Source of the DNA: Curtobacterium citreum
Lineage (GTDB): Bacteria > Actinomycetota > Actinomycetes > Actinomycetales > Microbacteriaceae
Assembly (NCBI RefSeq): GCF_006715175.1
Contig: NZ_VFMQ01000001.1
Span: 1,798,001 to 1,862,000, forward strand
Direction: 5' to 3'
Length of the DNA: 64,000 nucleotides
Position numbers and translations under genes: made by a program. The notes under the pieces were generated by a model that was not told the origin of the DNA, did no database searches, and saw only the letters and a program-made list of their open reading frames with translations. Positions 9,984 to 21,360 of the stretch are shown piece by piece; within the stretch, counting starts at the first letter, position 1; every line of letters begins with the position of its first letter.

Positions 9984-10025
9984 GCGGAACGGCCCGCCTC
10001 CCCTCGGGGAGGCGGGCCGTTCCGC
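9984..10025. terminator. Rho-independent terminator after DUF4193 gene
   Basis: Near-perfect GC-rich hairpin (CGGAACGGCCCGCCTCCCC with its complement, loop TCG) directly downstream of the DUF4193 stop codon. Confidence 0.8.
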
Positions 10026-10039
10026 ACGTCCGGGCAGTC

Positions 10040-10057
10040 CGCGTGGTCGACCACGCG
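10040..10057. repeat. 18-bp perfect palindrome
   Basis: CGCGTGGTCGACCACGCG is a perfect palindrome without a spacer, lying between the DUF4193 terminator and the end of the convergent DUF3093 gene. It could be a protein-binding site or part of a degenerate terminator; nothing in the context decides which. Confidence 0.4.
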
Positions 10058-10074
10058 AGCGCAGGCGGACGTGA

Positions 10075-10110
10075 CCGGCGGGGCGGGCGCGCTCCGTGCC
10101 TCCAGGCCGG
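10075..10110 (+). repeat. Dispersed 36-nt repeat, copy 1
   Basis: CCGGCGGGGCGG, then seven variable bases, then CCGTGCCTCCAGGCCGG. The same layout and length recur at 43983-44018 (31 of 36 positions identical) and, inverted, at 57156-57191 inside fliK. Confidence 0.55.
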
Positions 10111-10125
10111 GTCGGCGGTGACCGC

Positions 10126-10557
10126 CTACGAACGGAGCGCCGCGACGACCGCCGACGGGTTCCGCACGCTGACCAGCCAGTACGGGGTGGGGTCCGCCGG
10201 GTCCGCGACCTCGACGCGCACGACCCCGCGCACGTACCCGCGGAAGAGCGTCCACGCACGGGCGTCGAGCTTCGGCCCGCGCTGGGTGGTGGCCTCGGCG
10301 CCCTCGAAGCCGGCGACCTCGCCGACGAGGGTCCGCGGCAGGTGCGCCTTGCCCGCGCGGAACTCGGTCTCGGTGACCTCGACGGTCGGGGCGAGCGCCC
10401 AGAGCAGCACGACGATCCCGAGGTACATGCCGATCGCGACCAGCACACCGGCGAGGACGCTGATCGGCAGGAAGACGAGGAGGCTCGCGGGGATGACGAG
10501 CGCCGTCGCCAGGTAGAGGGCGGGCGGCGCCCAGAGACGTTCGCGGTACAGGGTCAC
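10126..10557 (-). CDS. DUF3093 family membrane protein
   Basis: A 143-residue protein with two adjacent hydrophobic segments near the N-terminus (LYLATALVIPASLLVFLPI and VLVAIGMYLGIVVLLWALA), followed by a soluble beta-rich domain. DUF3093 is an actinobacterial family of unknown function found next to dut, as here. The GTG start (VTLYRERLWAPP) at 10557 matches the family N-terminus; a longer in-frame extension looks non-coding. It is divergent from dut, with 65 nt between the starts. Confidence 0.85.
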   Translation of the reverse strand: MTLYRERLWAPPALYLATALVIPASLLVFLPISVLAGVLVAIGMYLGIVVLLWALAPTVEVTETEFRAGKAHLPRTLVGEVAGFEGAEATTQRGPKLDARAWTLFRGYVRGVVRVEVADPADPTPYWLVSVRNPSAVVAALRS

Positions 10558-10610
10558 GGGACCATTCGACCACGAACCGGGGCAGGTCACGGAACGGTCA
10601 CGGTCTGCAC

Positions 10611-10616
10611 TACCCT
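10611..10616 (+). promoter_or_regulatory. -10 box TACCCT for leaderless dut transcript
   Basis: TACCCT ends 6 nt before the GTG start of dut and there is no SD in between, so the transcript probably starts at or next to the start codon. Confidence 0.5.
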
Positions 10617-10622
10617 CGTCAC

Positions 10623-11114
10623 GTGACCGAACCAGTCGACGTCCTCTGGACCGGGGAGCACGCTCCCGGGTACGCCCACCCCGGCGACGCCGGTGCCGAC
10701 CTCGTCTCGACCGAGGCGTTCGTGCTCCGTCCCGGCGAGCGACGCCTCGTGGGCACCGGGCTGCGGATCGCACTGCCCGAGGGGTACGCGGCGTTCGTGG
10801 TGCCCCGGAGTGGGCTCGCGGCGAAGCACGGCATCACGATCGTGAACGCGCCGGGCACCGTCGACGCGGGCTACCGCGGGGAGATCAAGGTCGCACTCCT
10901 CAACACCGACCAGGCCGAGCCCTACGAGGTGCACGCGGGCGACCGCATCGCCCAGCTGATCGTCATGCCGGTGCCCCGGGTGGTCTTCACACAGGTGGAC
11001 GAGCTCCCCGAGAGCCGCCGCGGTGAGGGCGGGTTCGGCTCCTCGGGCTACGGTGACCGGAGCGGTGTCGCGCGCGACGCCGCCGTCGACATCCAGGAAG
11101 GGACGGGCCTATGA
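10623..11114 (+). CDS. dut: dUTP diphosphatase (dUTPase)
   Basis: A 163-residue trimeric-type dUTPase that hydrolyses dUTP to dUMP and pyrophosphate, limiting uracil in DNA and supplying dTMP synthesis. All five family motifs are visible in order: HPGDAGADL, PRSGLAAKHG, NAPGTVDAGYRGEI, GDRIAQLI and the C-terminal RGEGGFGSSGY. Length is normal. Its last codons overlap the DUF3710 start (ATGA), so the two are co-translated. The GTG start is preceded by a leaderless-type -10 box. Confidence 0.95.
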   Translation: MTEPVDVLWTGEHAPGYAHPGDAGADLVSTEAFVLRPGERRLVGTGLRIALPEGYAAFVVPRSGLAAKHGITIVNAPGTVDAGYRGEIKVALLNTDQAEPYEVHAGDRIAQLIVMPVPRVVFTQVDELPESRRGEGGFGSSGYGDRSGVARDAAVDIQEGTGL

Positions 11115-11833
11115 AGTTCGGCCGACGCAAGCGTGACGAGGTCGAGGTGGCGGAGGCCGTCGCCGAGGACGCAGAGGTCGCGGGGACGACGCCGGAGGTC
11201 GAGCTCGCAGCCGACGCCGACGCGGACCTCGACGAGGTGGACGCGGTCGCGCCCACGGACAAGTCCGCCCCGGACGACCGTGCCGCCAACGGGCCGCACG
11301 ACGAGACCGAGGCGAACCTGGTGCGTCCGTACGTCGACCTCGGTGGCGTGAAGGTCCTGCCGCGCGAGGGGCTGCACCTGCGGCTCGAGGTCGAGGAGGG
11401 CTCGCAGCGCGTCGTCGCCGTCGGGCTCGACTACGACGAGTCGACGCTGCAGGTCCAGCCGTTCGCCGCGCCGCGGTCCACCGGGCTCTGGCACGAGATC
11501 CGCGCGCAGATCGCCGAGCAGATCGAGCGTCAGGGCGGCACCGTGCAGGAAGTGGACGGTCCGTTCGGCCCCGAGCTCCGCGCCCTCGTGCCGGTGGTCA
11601 CGGACGGCTCGGGCGGCACCGACGGCGCGCGCCCGGCCCGCTTCGTCGGCGTCGACGGTCCGCGGTGGTTCCTGCGCGGCGTGATCGCCGGCAAGGCCGC
11701 CGAGCGTCCGGAGGACGCCGCCGAGATCGAGGAGCTGTTCCGCAGTGTCGTCGTGGTGCGCGGCACCACGCCGATGCCGCCGCGCGACCTCATCCCGCTG
11801 CACATGCCGAAGTCGACGCAGTCGGCCGTCTGA
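11111..11833 (+). CDS. DUF3710 family protein
   Basis: A 240-residue soluble protein with an acidic, Ala/Glu/Asp-rich N-terminal 65 residues and a conserved C-terminal domain containing VRPYVDLGGVKV, GLWHEIRAQI and the terminal RDLIPLHMP. DUF3710 is actinobacterial and of unknown function, almost always directly after dut. The ATG is embedded in the dut stop (ATGA). Confidence 0.88.
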   Translation: MKFGRRKRDEVEVAEAVAEDAEVAGTTPEVELAADADADLDEVDAVAPTDKSAPDDRAANGPHDETEANLVRPYVDLGGVKVLPREGLHLRLEVEEGSQRVVAVGLDYDESTLQVQPFAAPRSTGLWHEIRAQIAEQIERQGGTVQEVDGPFGPELRALVPVVTDGSGGTDGARPARFVGVDGPRWFLRGVIAGKAAERPEDAAEIEELFRSVVVVRGTTPMPPRDLIPLHMPKSTQSAV

Positions 11834-11871
11834 CCGGCACGCCCAGACTCGAGACACGGCCAGGAGGCACG

Positions 11872-12690
11872 GTGCCGGACCGCGACGAGACCACCCGACC
11901 GCAGACGGGGACGCCCGGAACCGGGTCGACCGACGCATCGACGTCCGGCACGGCGTCGTCCGGAGAGGGGTCGGGGGTCGCTCCGGAGCAGCCGAGCTTC
12001 TCCGAGCAGTTCCGCGCGGCGGTGCAGAACGCCGGGATCGCCCGGGTCGCCCCGGGCGAGACACCGTCCGGCCGCGACCTGCTGAGTGCCGTCGGCGGCG
12101 TCCGCGGCCTCGCCGAGTCGATCCTGCCCGGGCTCGCGTTCCTGGTCGTCTACACGATCACGAAGGAGCTCGTCCCGAGCGTCGTGATCCCGGTGGTCGT
12201 CGGCCTGGTGTTCGTCGTGCTCCGTCTGGTGCAGCGGCAGTCGGTGACGATGTCCTTCGCGGGCATCCTCGGCGTGGCGGTGTCGGCCGGGTTGGCACTG
12301 CTGACCGGTCGCGCCGAGACGAACTTCATCCCCGGCATCGTCATCAACGCCGTCTGGCTGGTCGGACTCCTCGTCACGCTGGCCGTGCGCTGGCCGCTCA
12401 TCGGCGTCGTCGTCGGCTTCCTGCTCCCCGCGAACGAGGACGGCTCGCACGTCGACTGGCGCGCCGACCCCGCGAAGCGCCGGGTGCTCACCGTCGCCAC
12501 CTGGATCTGGGTCGGGCTGTTCGCGGTCCGTCTGGCGGTCGAGGTGCCGCTGTACCTGACGGCGCAGGTCGAACTGCTCGCGGGCCTCAAGCTGATCCTC
12601 GGCGTGCCGCTCTACGCCGCCGTGCTCTGGGTCACGTGGCTGCTCGTCCGGACGGTGTTCACGCGACGGGACGACGCCGCCGCGGTGTAG
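11872..12690 (+). CDS. DUF3159 family membrane protein
   Basis: A 272-residue integral membrane protein. It has a Thr/Ser/Gly-rich N-terminal tail of about 40 residues, then about six hydrophobic segments (for example ILPGLAFLVVYTI, VVIPVVVGLVFVVLRLV, AVWLVGLLVTLAV and LILGVPLYAAVLWVTWLLV). The GTG at 11872 has AGGAGG 5 nt upstream. DUF3159 genes commonly follow DUF3710 in actinobacteria; their role is unknown. It is the last gene before the aconitase control region. Confidence 0.85.
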   Translation: MPDRDETTRPQTGTPGTGSTDASTSGTASSGEGSGVAPEQPSFSEQFRAAVQNAGIARVAPGETPSGRDLLSAVGGVRGLAESILPGLAFLVVYTITKELVPSVVIPVVVGLVFVVLRLVQRQSVTMSFAGILGVAVSAGLALLTGRAETNFIPGIVINAVWLVGLLVTLAVRWPLIGVVVGFLLPANEDGSHVDWRADPAKRRVLTVATWIWVGLFAVRLAVEVPLYLTAQVELLAGLKLILGVPLYAAVLWVTWLLVRTVFTRRDDAAAV

Positions 12691-12693
12691 AGT

Positions 12694-12711
12694 TGTCTCG
12701 ACATCGAGACA
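12694..12711. promoter_or_regulatory. Palindromic operator upstream of aconitase (TamR/MarR-type)
   Basis: TGTCTCGA-CA-TCGAGACA has perfect 8-bp arms and lies 3 nt after the DUF3159 stop and 108 nt before acnA. Sites of this TCTNGA-NN-TCNAGA shape are known for the MarR-family regulator TamR, which controls aconitase in Streptomyces. Assignment to a TamR homologue is inference. A poor half-match to an iron-regulator box (TTAGGTTTGCCT, 12743-12754) lies further down. Confidence 0.5.
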
Positions 12712-12818
12712 GTTTGCCGGGGGCGCAGCAGCGCCGCCGGGTTTAGGTTTGCCTTGCTGGTGGGACGTTCCGCGGCCCGCGAAGATGGGGGCACACCGAT
12801 CAGTAGGGAGGCGGCACA

Positions 12819-15674
<2,856 letters not shown>

Positions 15675-15720
15675 GCACGGCGCGCGACGCGCGCACCGGT
15701 CGCTGACGCGACCACCTGTC

Positions 15721-15762
15721 GGACTGGAGGCCCGTGGCGACACCGCCACGGGCCTCCAGTCC
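15721..15762. terminator. Hairpin terminator between acnA and dxs
   Basis: Perfect 19-bp arms (15721-15739 and 15744-15762) with loop ACAC. The arm GGACTGGAGGCCCGTGGCG belongs to the same broad GGAGGC-containing class as family A. Confidence 0.8.
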
Positions 15763-15814
15763 GTCGTCTGGTCCCGCGGATAGTGTGGTGACCTGCCCCA
15801 CGAAAGGAGCGCTC

Positions 15815-17749
15815 GTGAGCCTGCTCAGCAGCATCTCGTCGCCGCGCGACCTCAAGCGTCTGTCCGACGCGCAGATGACGGAGCTCGCCGCCGAGATCCG
15901 TCGCTTCCTCGTCGCCGAGGTCGCGAAGACCGGCGGGCACCTGGGGCCGAACCTCGGTGTGGTGGAGCTCACGCTGGCGATGCACCGCGTGTTCGACTCG
16001 CCGCACGACCCGTTCGTGTTCGACACCGGGCACCAGTCGTACGTGCACAAGCTCGTCACGGGTCGACAGGACTTCTCGCGCCTCCGGGAGCGCGGCGGCC
16101 TCGCCGGGTACCCGCAGCGCAGCGAGTCGGAGCACGACATCGTCGAGTCGTCGCACGCGTCGTCGTCCCTGTCGTGGGCGGACGGCATCTCGCGGGCCTT
16201 CCGGCAGACCGGCCAGGACGACCGCACGGTGGTCGCCGTCGTCGGGGACGGCGCGCTCACGGGCGGCATGACGTGGGAGGCGCTCAACAACATCTCGGAC
16301 GCGAACGACCGCCGCATGGTGATCGTCGTGAACGACAACGGCCGGTCCTACGCGCCGACGATCGGCGGGATGGCGCGGTTCCTCAGCTCGGTACGCACGC
16401 GCCGTGAGTACCGTGCGCTGTTCGAGAAGTCGCAGGCGGTCGCGTCACGCTTCGGTGCACCCGGGCGCGCGTTCTACCGCGGGGTGCGCGGCGGCCTGCA
16501 CGGGTTCCTGTCGCGCTTCACGAACAACGAGGCGCTCTACTCGAACCTCGACATCAAGTACATCGGTCCGGTGAACGGGCACGACCAGCGCGCGATGGAG
16601 GCAGCGCTCCGGCAGGCCAAGGCCTACGGCGCTCCCACGATCGTGCACGCCATCACCGAGAAGGGGTACGGCTTCGAGCCGGCGCTCCGCGACCAGGCGG
16701 ACCAGTTCCACGCGGTCGGGCACATCGACCCGGAGACGGGGGAGTCGCTCGACGTGTCGTCGGGGCCCTCCTGGACCTCGGTCTTCGCGTCCGAGCTGGC
16801 GTCGGTCGGCGCCGCGGACGAGCGGATCGTCGCGATCACCGCCGCCATGCTGCGCCCCACCGGGCTCCACCTGTTCCAGGAGCAGCACCCGGACCGGGTG
16901 ATCGACGTCGGCATCGCGGAGCAGCACGCCGTGACCACCGCCGCCGGGCTCGCGTTCGGCGGGCTCCACCCCGTGGTGGCGCTCTACGCGACGTTCCTGA
17001 ACCGGGCGTTCGACCAGGTGCTCATGGACGTGGCGCTGCACCGCGCCGGGGTGACGTTCGTCCTCGATCGTGCGGGCATCACCGGACCTGATGGTCCGTC
17101 GCACCACGGCATGTGGGACCTCGCGCTCCTGCAGGTCGTGCCGGGCATCCGGATCGCCGCCCCGCGCGACGCTGCGACGCTGCGCGAGGAGTTCCGCGAG
17201 GCCGTCGCCGTGGACGACGCCCCGACCGTGCTGCGCTGGTCGAAGGGCTCCGTCGGTCCGGACCTGCCGGCGCTCCGTCGGCTGTCGGACGGGGTCGACG
17301 TCCTCCGGGACCCGGCCGACGGGCAGGAGCCGGACGTCCTGTTCGTGGCGGTCGGCTCGATGGTGCCGGTGGCGCTCGACGCCGCGGCCCTGCTCGAGGC
17401 GCAGGGCATCGGCGCGACGGTCGTCGACCCGCGGTGGGTCGTGCCGATCCCCGCATCGCTGGTCGACCTGTCCCGCGAGCACCGGCTGGTCATCACAATC
17501 GAGGACGGCGTCCGGGTCGGGGGCGTCGGGACACGGCTGCGACAGGACCTGCGGGCGGCCGGGGTCGACACCGGCGTGAACGAGCTCGGGCTGCCGGACG
17601 CGTTCATCGACCACGCGTCGCGGTCGCAGATCCTGGCCGACGTCGGGCTGACCGCGCAGGCGATCGCGCGGGACGTCATCGACCAGGTCGTCGGTACGAA
17701 GCTGCCCCAGGCGAAGCCGGCGCGCACGCGGGAGTCCGCGGAGCGCTGA
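15815..17749 (+). CDS. dxs: 1-deoxy-D-xylulose-5-phosphate synthase
   Basis: A 644-residue TPP enzyme that condenses pyruvate with glyceraldehyde 3-phosphate in the first step of the MEP isoprenoid pathway. Motifs are GHQSYVHKL, the TPP site GDGALTGGMTWEALN with the NDN element, DVGIAEQHAVTTAAG with the catalytic Glu, and DRAGITGPDGPSHHG. The GTG at 15815 has AAGGAG 5 nt upstream, and TAGTGT at 15782-15787 is a possible -10 box. Length is normal. Confidence 0.95.
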   Translation: MSLLSSISSPRDLKRLSDAQMTELAAEIRRFLVAEVAKTGGHLGPNLGVVELTLAMHRVFDSPHDPFVFDTGHQSYVHKLVTGRQDFSRLRERGGLAGYPQRSESEHDIVESSHASSSLSWADGISRAFRQTGQDDRTVVAVVGDGALTGGMTWEALNNISDANDRRMVIVVNDNGRSYAPTIGGMARFLSSVRTRREYRALFEKSQAVASRFGAPGRAFYRGVRGGLHGFLSRFTNNEALYSNLDIKYIGPVNGHDQRAMEAALRQAKAYGAPTIVHAITEKGYGFEPALRDQADQFHAVGHIDPETGESLDVSSGPSWTSVFASELASVGAADERIVAITAAMLRPTGLHLFQEQHPDRVIDVGIAEQHAVTTAAGLAFGGLHPVVALYATFLNRAFDQVLMDVALHRAGVTFVLDRAGITGPDGPSHHGMWDLALLQVVPGIRIAAPRDAATLREEFREAVAVDDAPTVLRWSKGSVGPDLPALRRLSDGVDVLRDPADGQEPDVLFVAVGSMVPVALDAAALLEAQGIGATVVDPRWVVPIPASLVDLSREHRLVITIEDGVRVGGVGTRLRQDLRAAGVDTGVNELGLPDAFIDHASRSQILADVGLTAQAIARDVIDQVVGTKLPQAKPARTRESAER

Positions 17750-17802
17750 GCGCGTGGTTCGCGCGGTGCGGTGGCGGGCCCGCGCTCGTTCGCCGCGGCG
17801 TT

Positions 17803-17863
17803 GAACCACGGAACCGACATCGAACCAGGACGAGTGCCTGGTCCGATGTCGGTTCCGTGGTTC
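17803..17863. terminator. Bidirectional terminator, palindrome family B copy 1
   Basis: Arms of 27 nt (17803-17829 and 17837-17863) with one mismatch and loop ACGAGTG, between convergent dxs and fadB. The outer arm GAACCACGGA..CGACATCGAACC recurs at 37079-37139. Confidence 0.75.
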
Positions 17864-17882
17864 GATCGACCGGTGGGTCCGG

Positions 17883-20021
17883 CTAGCGCGAGGCGGGACC
17901 GACGATCGCCGGGTCGTGGAACGTGCCGCCGAAGACGCGCTCGGACGCTCCGGAGCGGTCGAGGTACGGGCTGATGCCGCCGGCCTGGAACGGGTAACCG
18001 GCACCGAGGATCAGGCCGAGGTCGATCTCCTCGACGTGCTGGACGACCCCGTCCTGCAGCATGCGGTGCACCTCGTCGGCCAGGGCGTCCTCGAACCGCT
18101 GCTGCATGGTCGCGGCGTCGACCGGCTGGGCGTCCTTCTTCGCGGGCGCGACGAGCTTCACGGCAGCGGGGTCGTACCCGGTGACGGCGCCCTTCTTGTC
18201 GCGGGTCAGGATCGCGCCGTGCTCCGCGATGCGCTTCAGCCCGTCGCCTGGGTAGAACCGCTCCGGCCACTCGGCGTGGTGCGAGTCGAGCACGTGCGCG
18301 CCGACCGGCAGCCCGACGAGCTCGAGCAGCTCGAACGGCGACATCGGCAGACCGAGCGGTGCCGCACCCTCGGCGACGGTCGCGAAGGGCGTGCCCTCCT
18401 CGACGCCGCGCATCGCCTCGCCGAGGACGCGGGCGAGCACCCGGTTCACGACGAAGCCGGGCTGGTCGGCGGTGATGATCGCGGTCTTCTTGAGGGTCTT
18501 CGCGACCGCCAGGGCCGTGGCGAGCGTCTCGTCCGAGGTCTGCTCGGTGCGGACGACCTCGAGGAGCGGCATCACGGCGACGGGGTTGAAGAAGTGGAAG
18601 CCGACGAGCCGCGACGGGTCGGACAGCACCGAGCCCATCTCGGACACCGACAGCGACGACGTGTTCGTGGCGAGGATCGCGTCGGGTGCGATGACCTGCT
18701 CGATCTTCCGGAACACGTCCTGCTTGACCGACATCTCCTCGAAGACGGCCTCGATCACCCAGTCGGCGTCCGCGAACGCGTCGTAGGACACCGAGCCCGA
18801 GACGAGCGCCTTGATGCGGTTCGCATCGTCGGGGGAGACCCGCTTCTTGGCGAGGAGCTCGTCGACCGAGGACCGGATGCGCTCGACGCCGGCGTCCACA
18901 CGCGCCTGGTCGACGTCCGTGATCACCACGGGGACGCCGAGGCGCCGCGCGAACAGGAGCGCGAACTGCGACGCCATGAGTCCGGCGCCGAGGACGCCGA
19001 CCTTCGTGATCTTCTTCGCCTCGACGTCCGTCGGGGCTCCGACGGGACGCTTCGCGCGCTTCTGGACGAGGTCGAACGCGTACATCGACGCGGCGAACTG
19101 GTCGCCCGCGAGCAGGTCGGCGAGGGCGTCGTCCTCGCCTGCGAAGCGCTCGTCCAGGCTTCCGCTCTTCGCTGCCGCCACGAGGTCGAGCGCGCGGAAC
19201 GGCGACTTCGGCACCGTGCCGATCTTCGACGCGACCTGGCTCCGGGCGACCTTGACGACGGTGCCCCACGCAGCCTTCTCGAGCATGCCGGGCTCGTTCT
19301 TCCGGACGACCTTGGTGCGGCCGGACACGACGCCGTCGGCCCACGCGACCGCGGACGGCAGGAAGGTGACCGACGGGATGAGCGCGTCGCCGATGCCGAT
19401 CTCGACCGCGGCTGGGCCGTCCATCAGGCGGTTGTTCTTGAGCGGGTTCTCGACGATGACGCGGAGCGCCTTCTCGGGCCCGATCAGGCGGGGGAGCAGC
19501 GTCGCGCCGCCCCAGCCGGGGATGATCCCGAGGAACACCTCGGGCAGGCCGATGCCCTGCGCCGCCGACGAGAACACCCGGTACGTGCAGTGCAGGGCGA
19601 CCTCGAGGCCGCCGCCGAGGGCGATGCCGTTCACGAATGCGAACGACGGGACACCCAGCTCGCTGAACTTGCGGAGCGTGGCGTGCCCGAGCACGCCGAG
19701 CTCGTGCGCGACCTCGCGGGAGGGCAGCGCCGCGGCCTGCGACAGGTCGGCGCCCGCGGCGAAGCAGTACTCCTTGCCGGTGATCGCGACGGCCTGGACC
19801 TCGCCCTTCCCGGCGGCGTCACGCAGGGTGTCGAGCACGTCGGACAGCTCGCGCATGGTCCGCGGCCCGAGGGTCGAGGGGCGCTTGTGGTCCTTGCCGT
19901 TGTCCAGCGTGATGAGCGCGAGCGTGCCGCCGGAGGGCAGCGCCACGTGCTTGACGTACGAGTGGGTGACGACCTCGTCCGCGCTGAGCTCGGTCAGCTG
20001 GTCGATCGGGGTGGTGGTCAT
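17883..20021 (-). CDS. fadB: 3-hydroxyacyl-CoA dehydrogenase / enoyl-CoA hydratase (FadB-type bifunctional)
   Basis: A 712-residue bifunctional fatty acid beta-oxidation protein. The N-terminal crotonase domain (about residues 15-300) shows AGADLSQAA and NGIALGGGLEVALHC, the oxyanion-hole region. The Rossmann dehydrogenase domain begins at VGVLGAGLMASQ (about residue 335) and continues with NTSSLSVSEM and VGFHFFNPVAVMPLLEV, carrying the catalytic His. The ATG lies 3 nt from the stop of upstream fadA, so both are one transcript. It probably oxidises acyl-CoAs with the partner thiolase. Confidence 0.9.
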   Translation of the reverse strand: MTTTPIDQLTELSADEVVTHSYVKHVALPSGGTLALITLDNGKDHKRPSTLGPRTMRELSDVLDTLRDAAGKGEVQAVAITGKEYCFAAGADLSQAAALPSREVAHELGVLGHATLRKFSELGVPSFAFVNGIALGGGLEVALHCTYRVFSSAAQGIGLPEVFLGIIPGWGGATLLPRLIGPEKALRVIVENPLKNNRLMDGPAAVEIGIGDALIPSVTFLPSAVAWADGVVSGRTKVVRKNEPGMLEKAAWGTVVKVARSQVASKIGTVPKSPFRALDLVAAAKSGSLDERFAGEDDALADLLAGDQFAASMYAFDLVQKRAKRPVGAPTDVEAKKITKVGVLGAGLMASQFALLFARRLGVPVVITDVDQARVDAGVERIRSSVDELLAKKRVSPDDANRIKALVSGSVSYDAFADADWVIEAVFEEMSVKQDVFRKIEQVIAPDAILATNTSSLSVSEMGSVLSDPSRLVGFHFFNPVAVMPLLEVVRTEQTSDETLATALAVAKTLKKTAIITADQPGFVVNRVLARVLGEAMRGVEEGTPFATVAEGAAPLGLPMSPFELLELVGLPVGAHVLDSHHAEWPERFYPGDGLKRIAEHGAILTRDKKGAVTGYDPAAVKLVAPAKKDAQPVDAATMQQRFEDALADEVHRMLQDGVVQHVEEIDLGLILGAGYPFQAGGISPYLDRSGASERVFGGTFHDPAIVGPASR

Positions 20022-20023
20022 GC

Positions 20024-21235
20024 TCAGGCCGCCTTCCGTGCCGCGCTCTTGCTGAAGTTCGGGTTCTCCCAGATGACGGTGCCGCCCTGGCCGAGCCCGA
20101 TGCACATCGTGGTGATGCCGTACCGGACGTCCGGGCGCTCGGCGAACTGTGCCGCGAGCTGGTTCATCAGGCGCACACCGCTCGACGCCAGCGGGTGGCC
20201 GACGGCGATCGCGCCACCCCAGGCGTTGACGTTCGGGGAGTCCTGCGCGATGCCGTAGTTGTCCAGGAACGCGAGCACCTGGACCGCGAACGCCTCGTTG
20301 ATCTCGAACAGGCCGATGTCGTCGATGGTGAGCCCCGCCTTGCGGAGGGCCTTGTCGGTCGCGGGGACCGGGCCGATGCCCATGACCTCCGGGTCGACAC
20401 CGGCGAACGCGAACGAGACCATGCGCATCTTCGTCGGCAGGCCGTGCTGCTTCGCACCGTCCTCCGACGCGAGCAGGCTCATCGTCGCCCCGTCGTTCAG
20501 GCCCGCCGCGTTGCCGGCGGTGACCCGTCCGTGGGGCCGGAACGGCGTGCGCAACGCAGCCAGTGCCTCCAGGGTGGTGCCCGGTCGGGGCGGCTCGTCC
20601 GCCGTGACGACGTCCCAGCCCTCGCCGGTGTTGACCTCGACCGGGACGACGTCGGGCTGGAGCTTGCCGGCGCCCCAGGCGGCGGCGTAGCGCTGCTGCG
20701 ACTGGACGGCGAAGGCGTCCGTGCGGTCCTTCGTGATGGCGGGGAACCGGTCGTGCAGGCGCTCCGCGGTGCTGCCCATGACGAGCGCGTCGCTCGCGAC
20801 CATGCGCTCGGCGACGAACCGGGGGTTCACGTCGGCTCCGAAGCCCATCGGGTGGCGGCCCATGTGCTCGACCCCGCCGGCGATCGCGACGTCGGCGGCG
20901 CCGAAGGCGATCGCGCCGGCGAGCGTCGTGACGCTCGTCATGGCACCGGCGCACATGCGGTCGATCGCGTAGCCGGGGACCGACTTCGGCAGACCCGCGA
21001 GCATGCCGACGGTGCGGCCGAGCGTCAGGCCCTGGTCGCCCTGCTGGGTGGTGGCCGCGACGGCGACGTCGTCGACCGCCGCACCGTCGAGCTGGCTGTT
21101 CCGGTCGAGCAGCCCGCGCATCGCGTGGACCGCGAGGTCGTCCGCGCGGGTCTTCCAGAACACCCCCTTCTCACCGGCTCGTCCGAACGGGGTGCGGACT
21201 CCGTCCACGAACACGACGTCTGATGCCTTGGGCAC
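20024..21235 (-). CDS. fadA: Acetyl-CoA acyltransferase (thiolase, FadA-type)
   Basis: A 403-residue thiolase that cleaves 3-ketoacyl-CoA in beta-oxidation. The acyl-accepting cysteine is C95 in DRMCAGAMTS, and the C-terminal catalytic pair is in GHPLASSG (His) and CIGLGQGG (Cys). NEAFAVQVLAF is also typical. The GTG at 21235 has GGAGG 5 nt upstream, and a TAGCGT -10-like box lies about 85 nt upstream. fadA and fadB form a two-gene operon. Confidence 0.92.
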   Translation of the reverse strand: MPKASDVVFVDGVRTPFGRAGEKGVFWKTRADDLAVHAMRGLLDRNSQLDGAAVDDVAVAATTQQGDQGLTLGRTVGMLAGLPKSVPGYAIDRMCAGAMTSVTTLAGAIAFGAADVAIAGGVEHMGRHPMGFGADVNPRFVAERMVASDALVMGSTAERLHDRFPAITKDRTDAFAVQSQQRYAAAWGAGKLQPDVVPVEVNTGEGWDVVTADEPPRPGTTLEALAALRTPFRPHGRVTAGNAAGLNDGATMSLLASEDGAKQHGLPTKMRMVSFAFAGVDPEVMGIGPVPATDKALRKAGLTIDDIGLFEINEAFAVQVLAFLDNYGIAQDSPNVNAWGGAIAVGHPLASSGVRLMNQLAAQFAERPDVRYGITTMCIGLGQGGTVIWENPNFSKSAARKAA

Positions 21236-21360
21236 TCGGGCCTCCAGATCCTCTTCGATCGAGTCGGGGCACGTTCCGCCCCGACCGGCCGGGCTGTGCC
21301 CGGCGACTGCTCCGACGCTATGCCCGGAGCCTGGACGGGCGCATGCCCGTTGGGGTGTTC

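Noticed and set aside
12742..12760. Possible IdeR/DtxR iron box before acnA
   Set aside because: Only the left half (TTAGGT) fits well; about six of 19 positions disagree, mostly in the right half.
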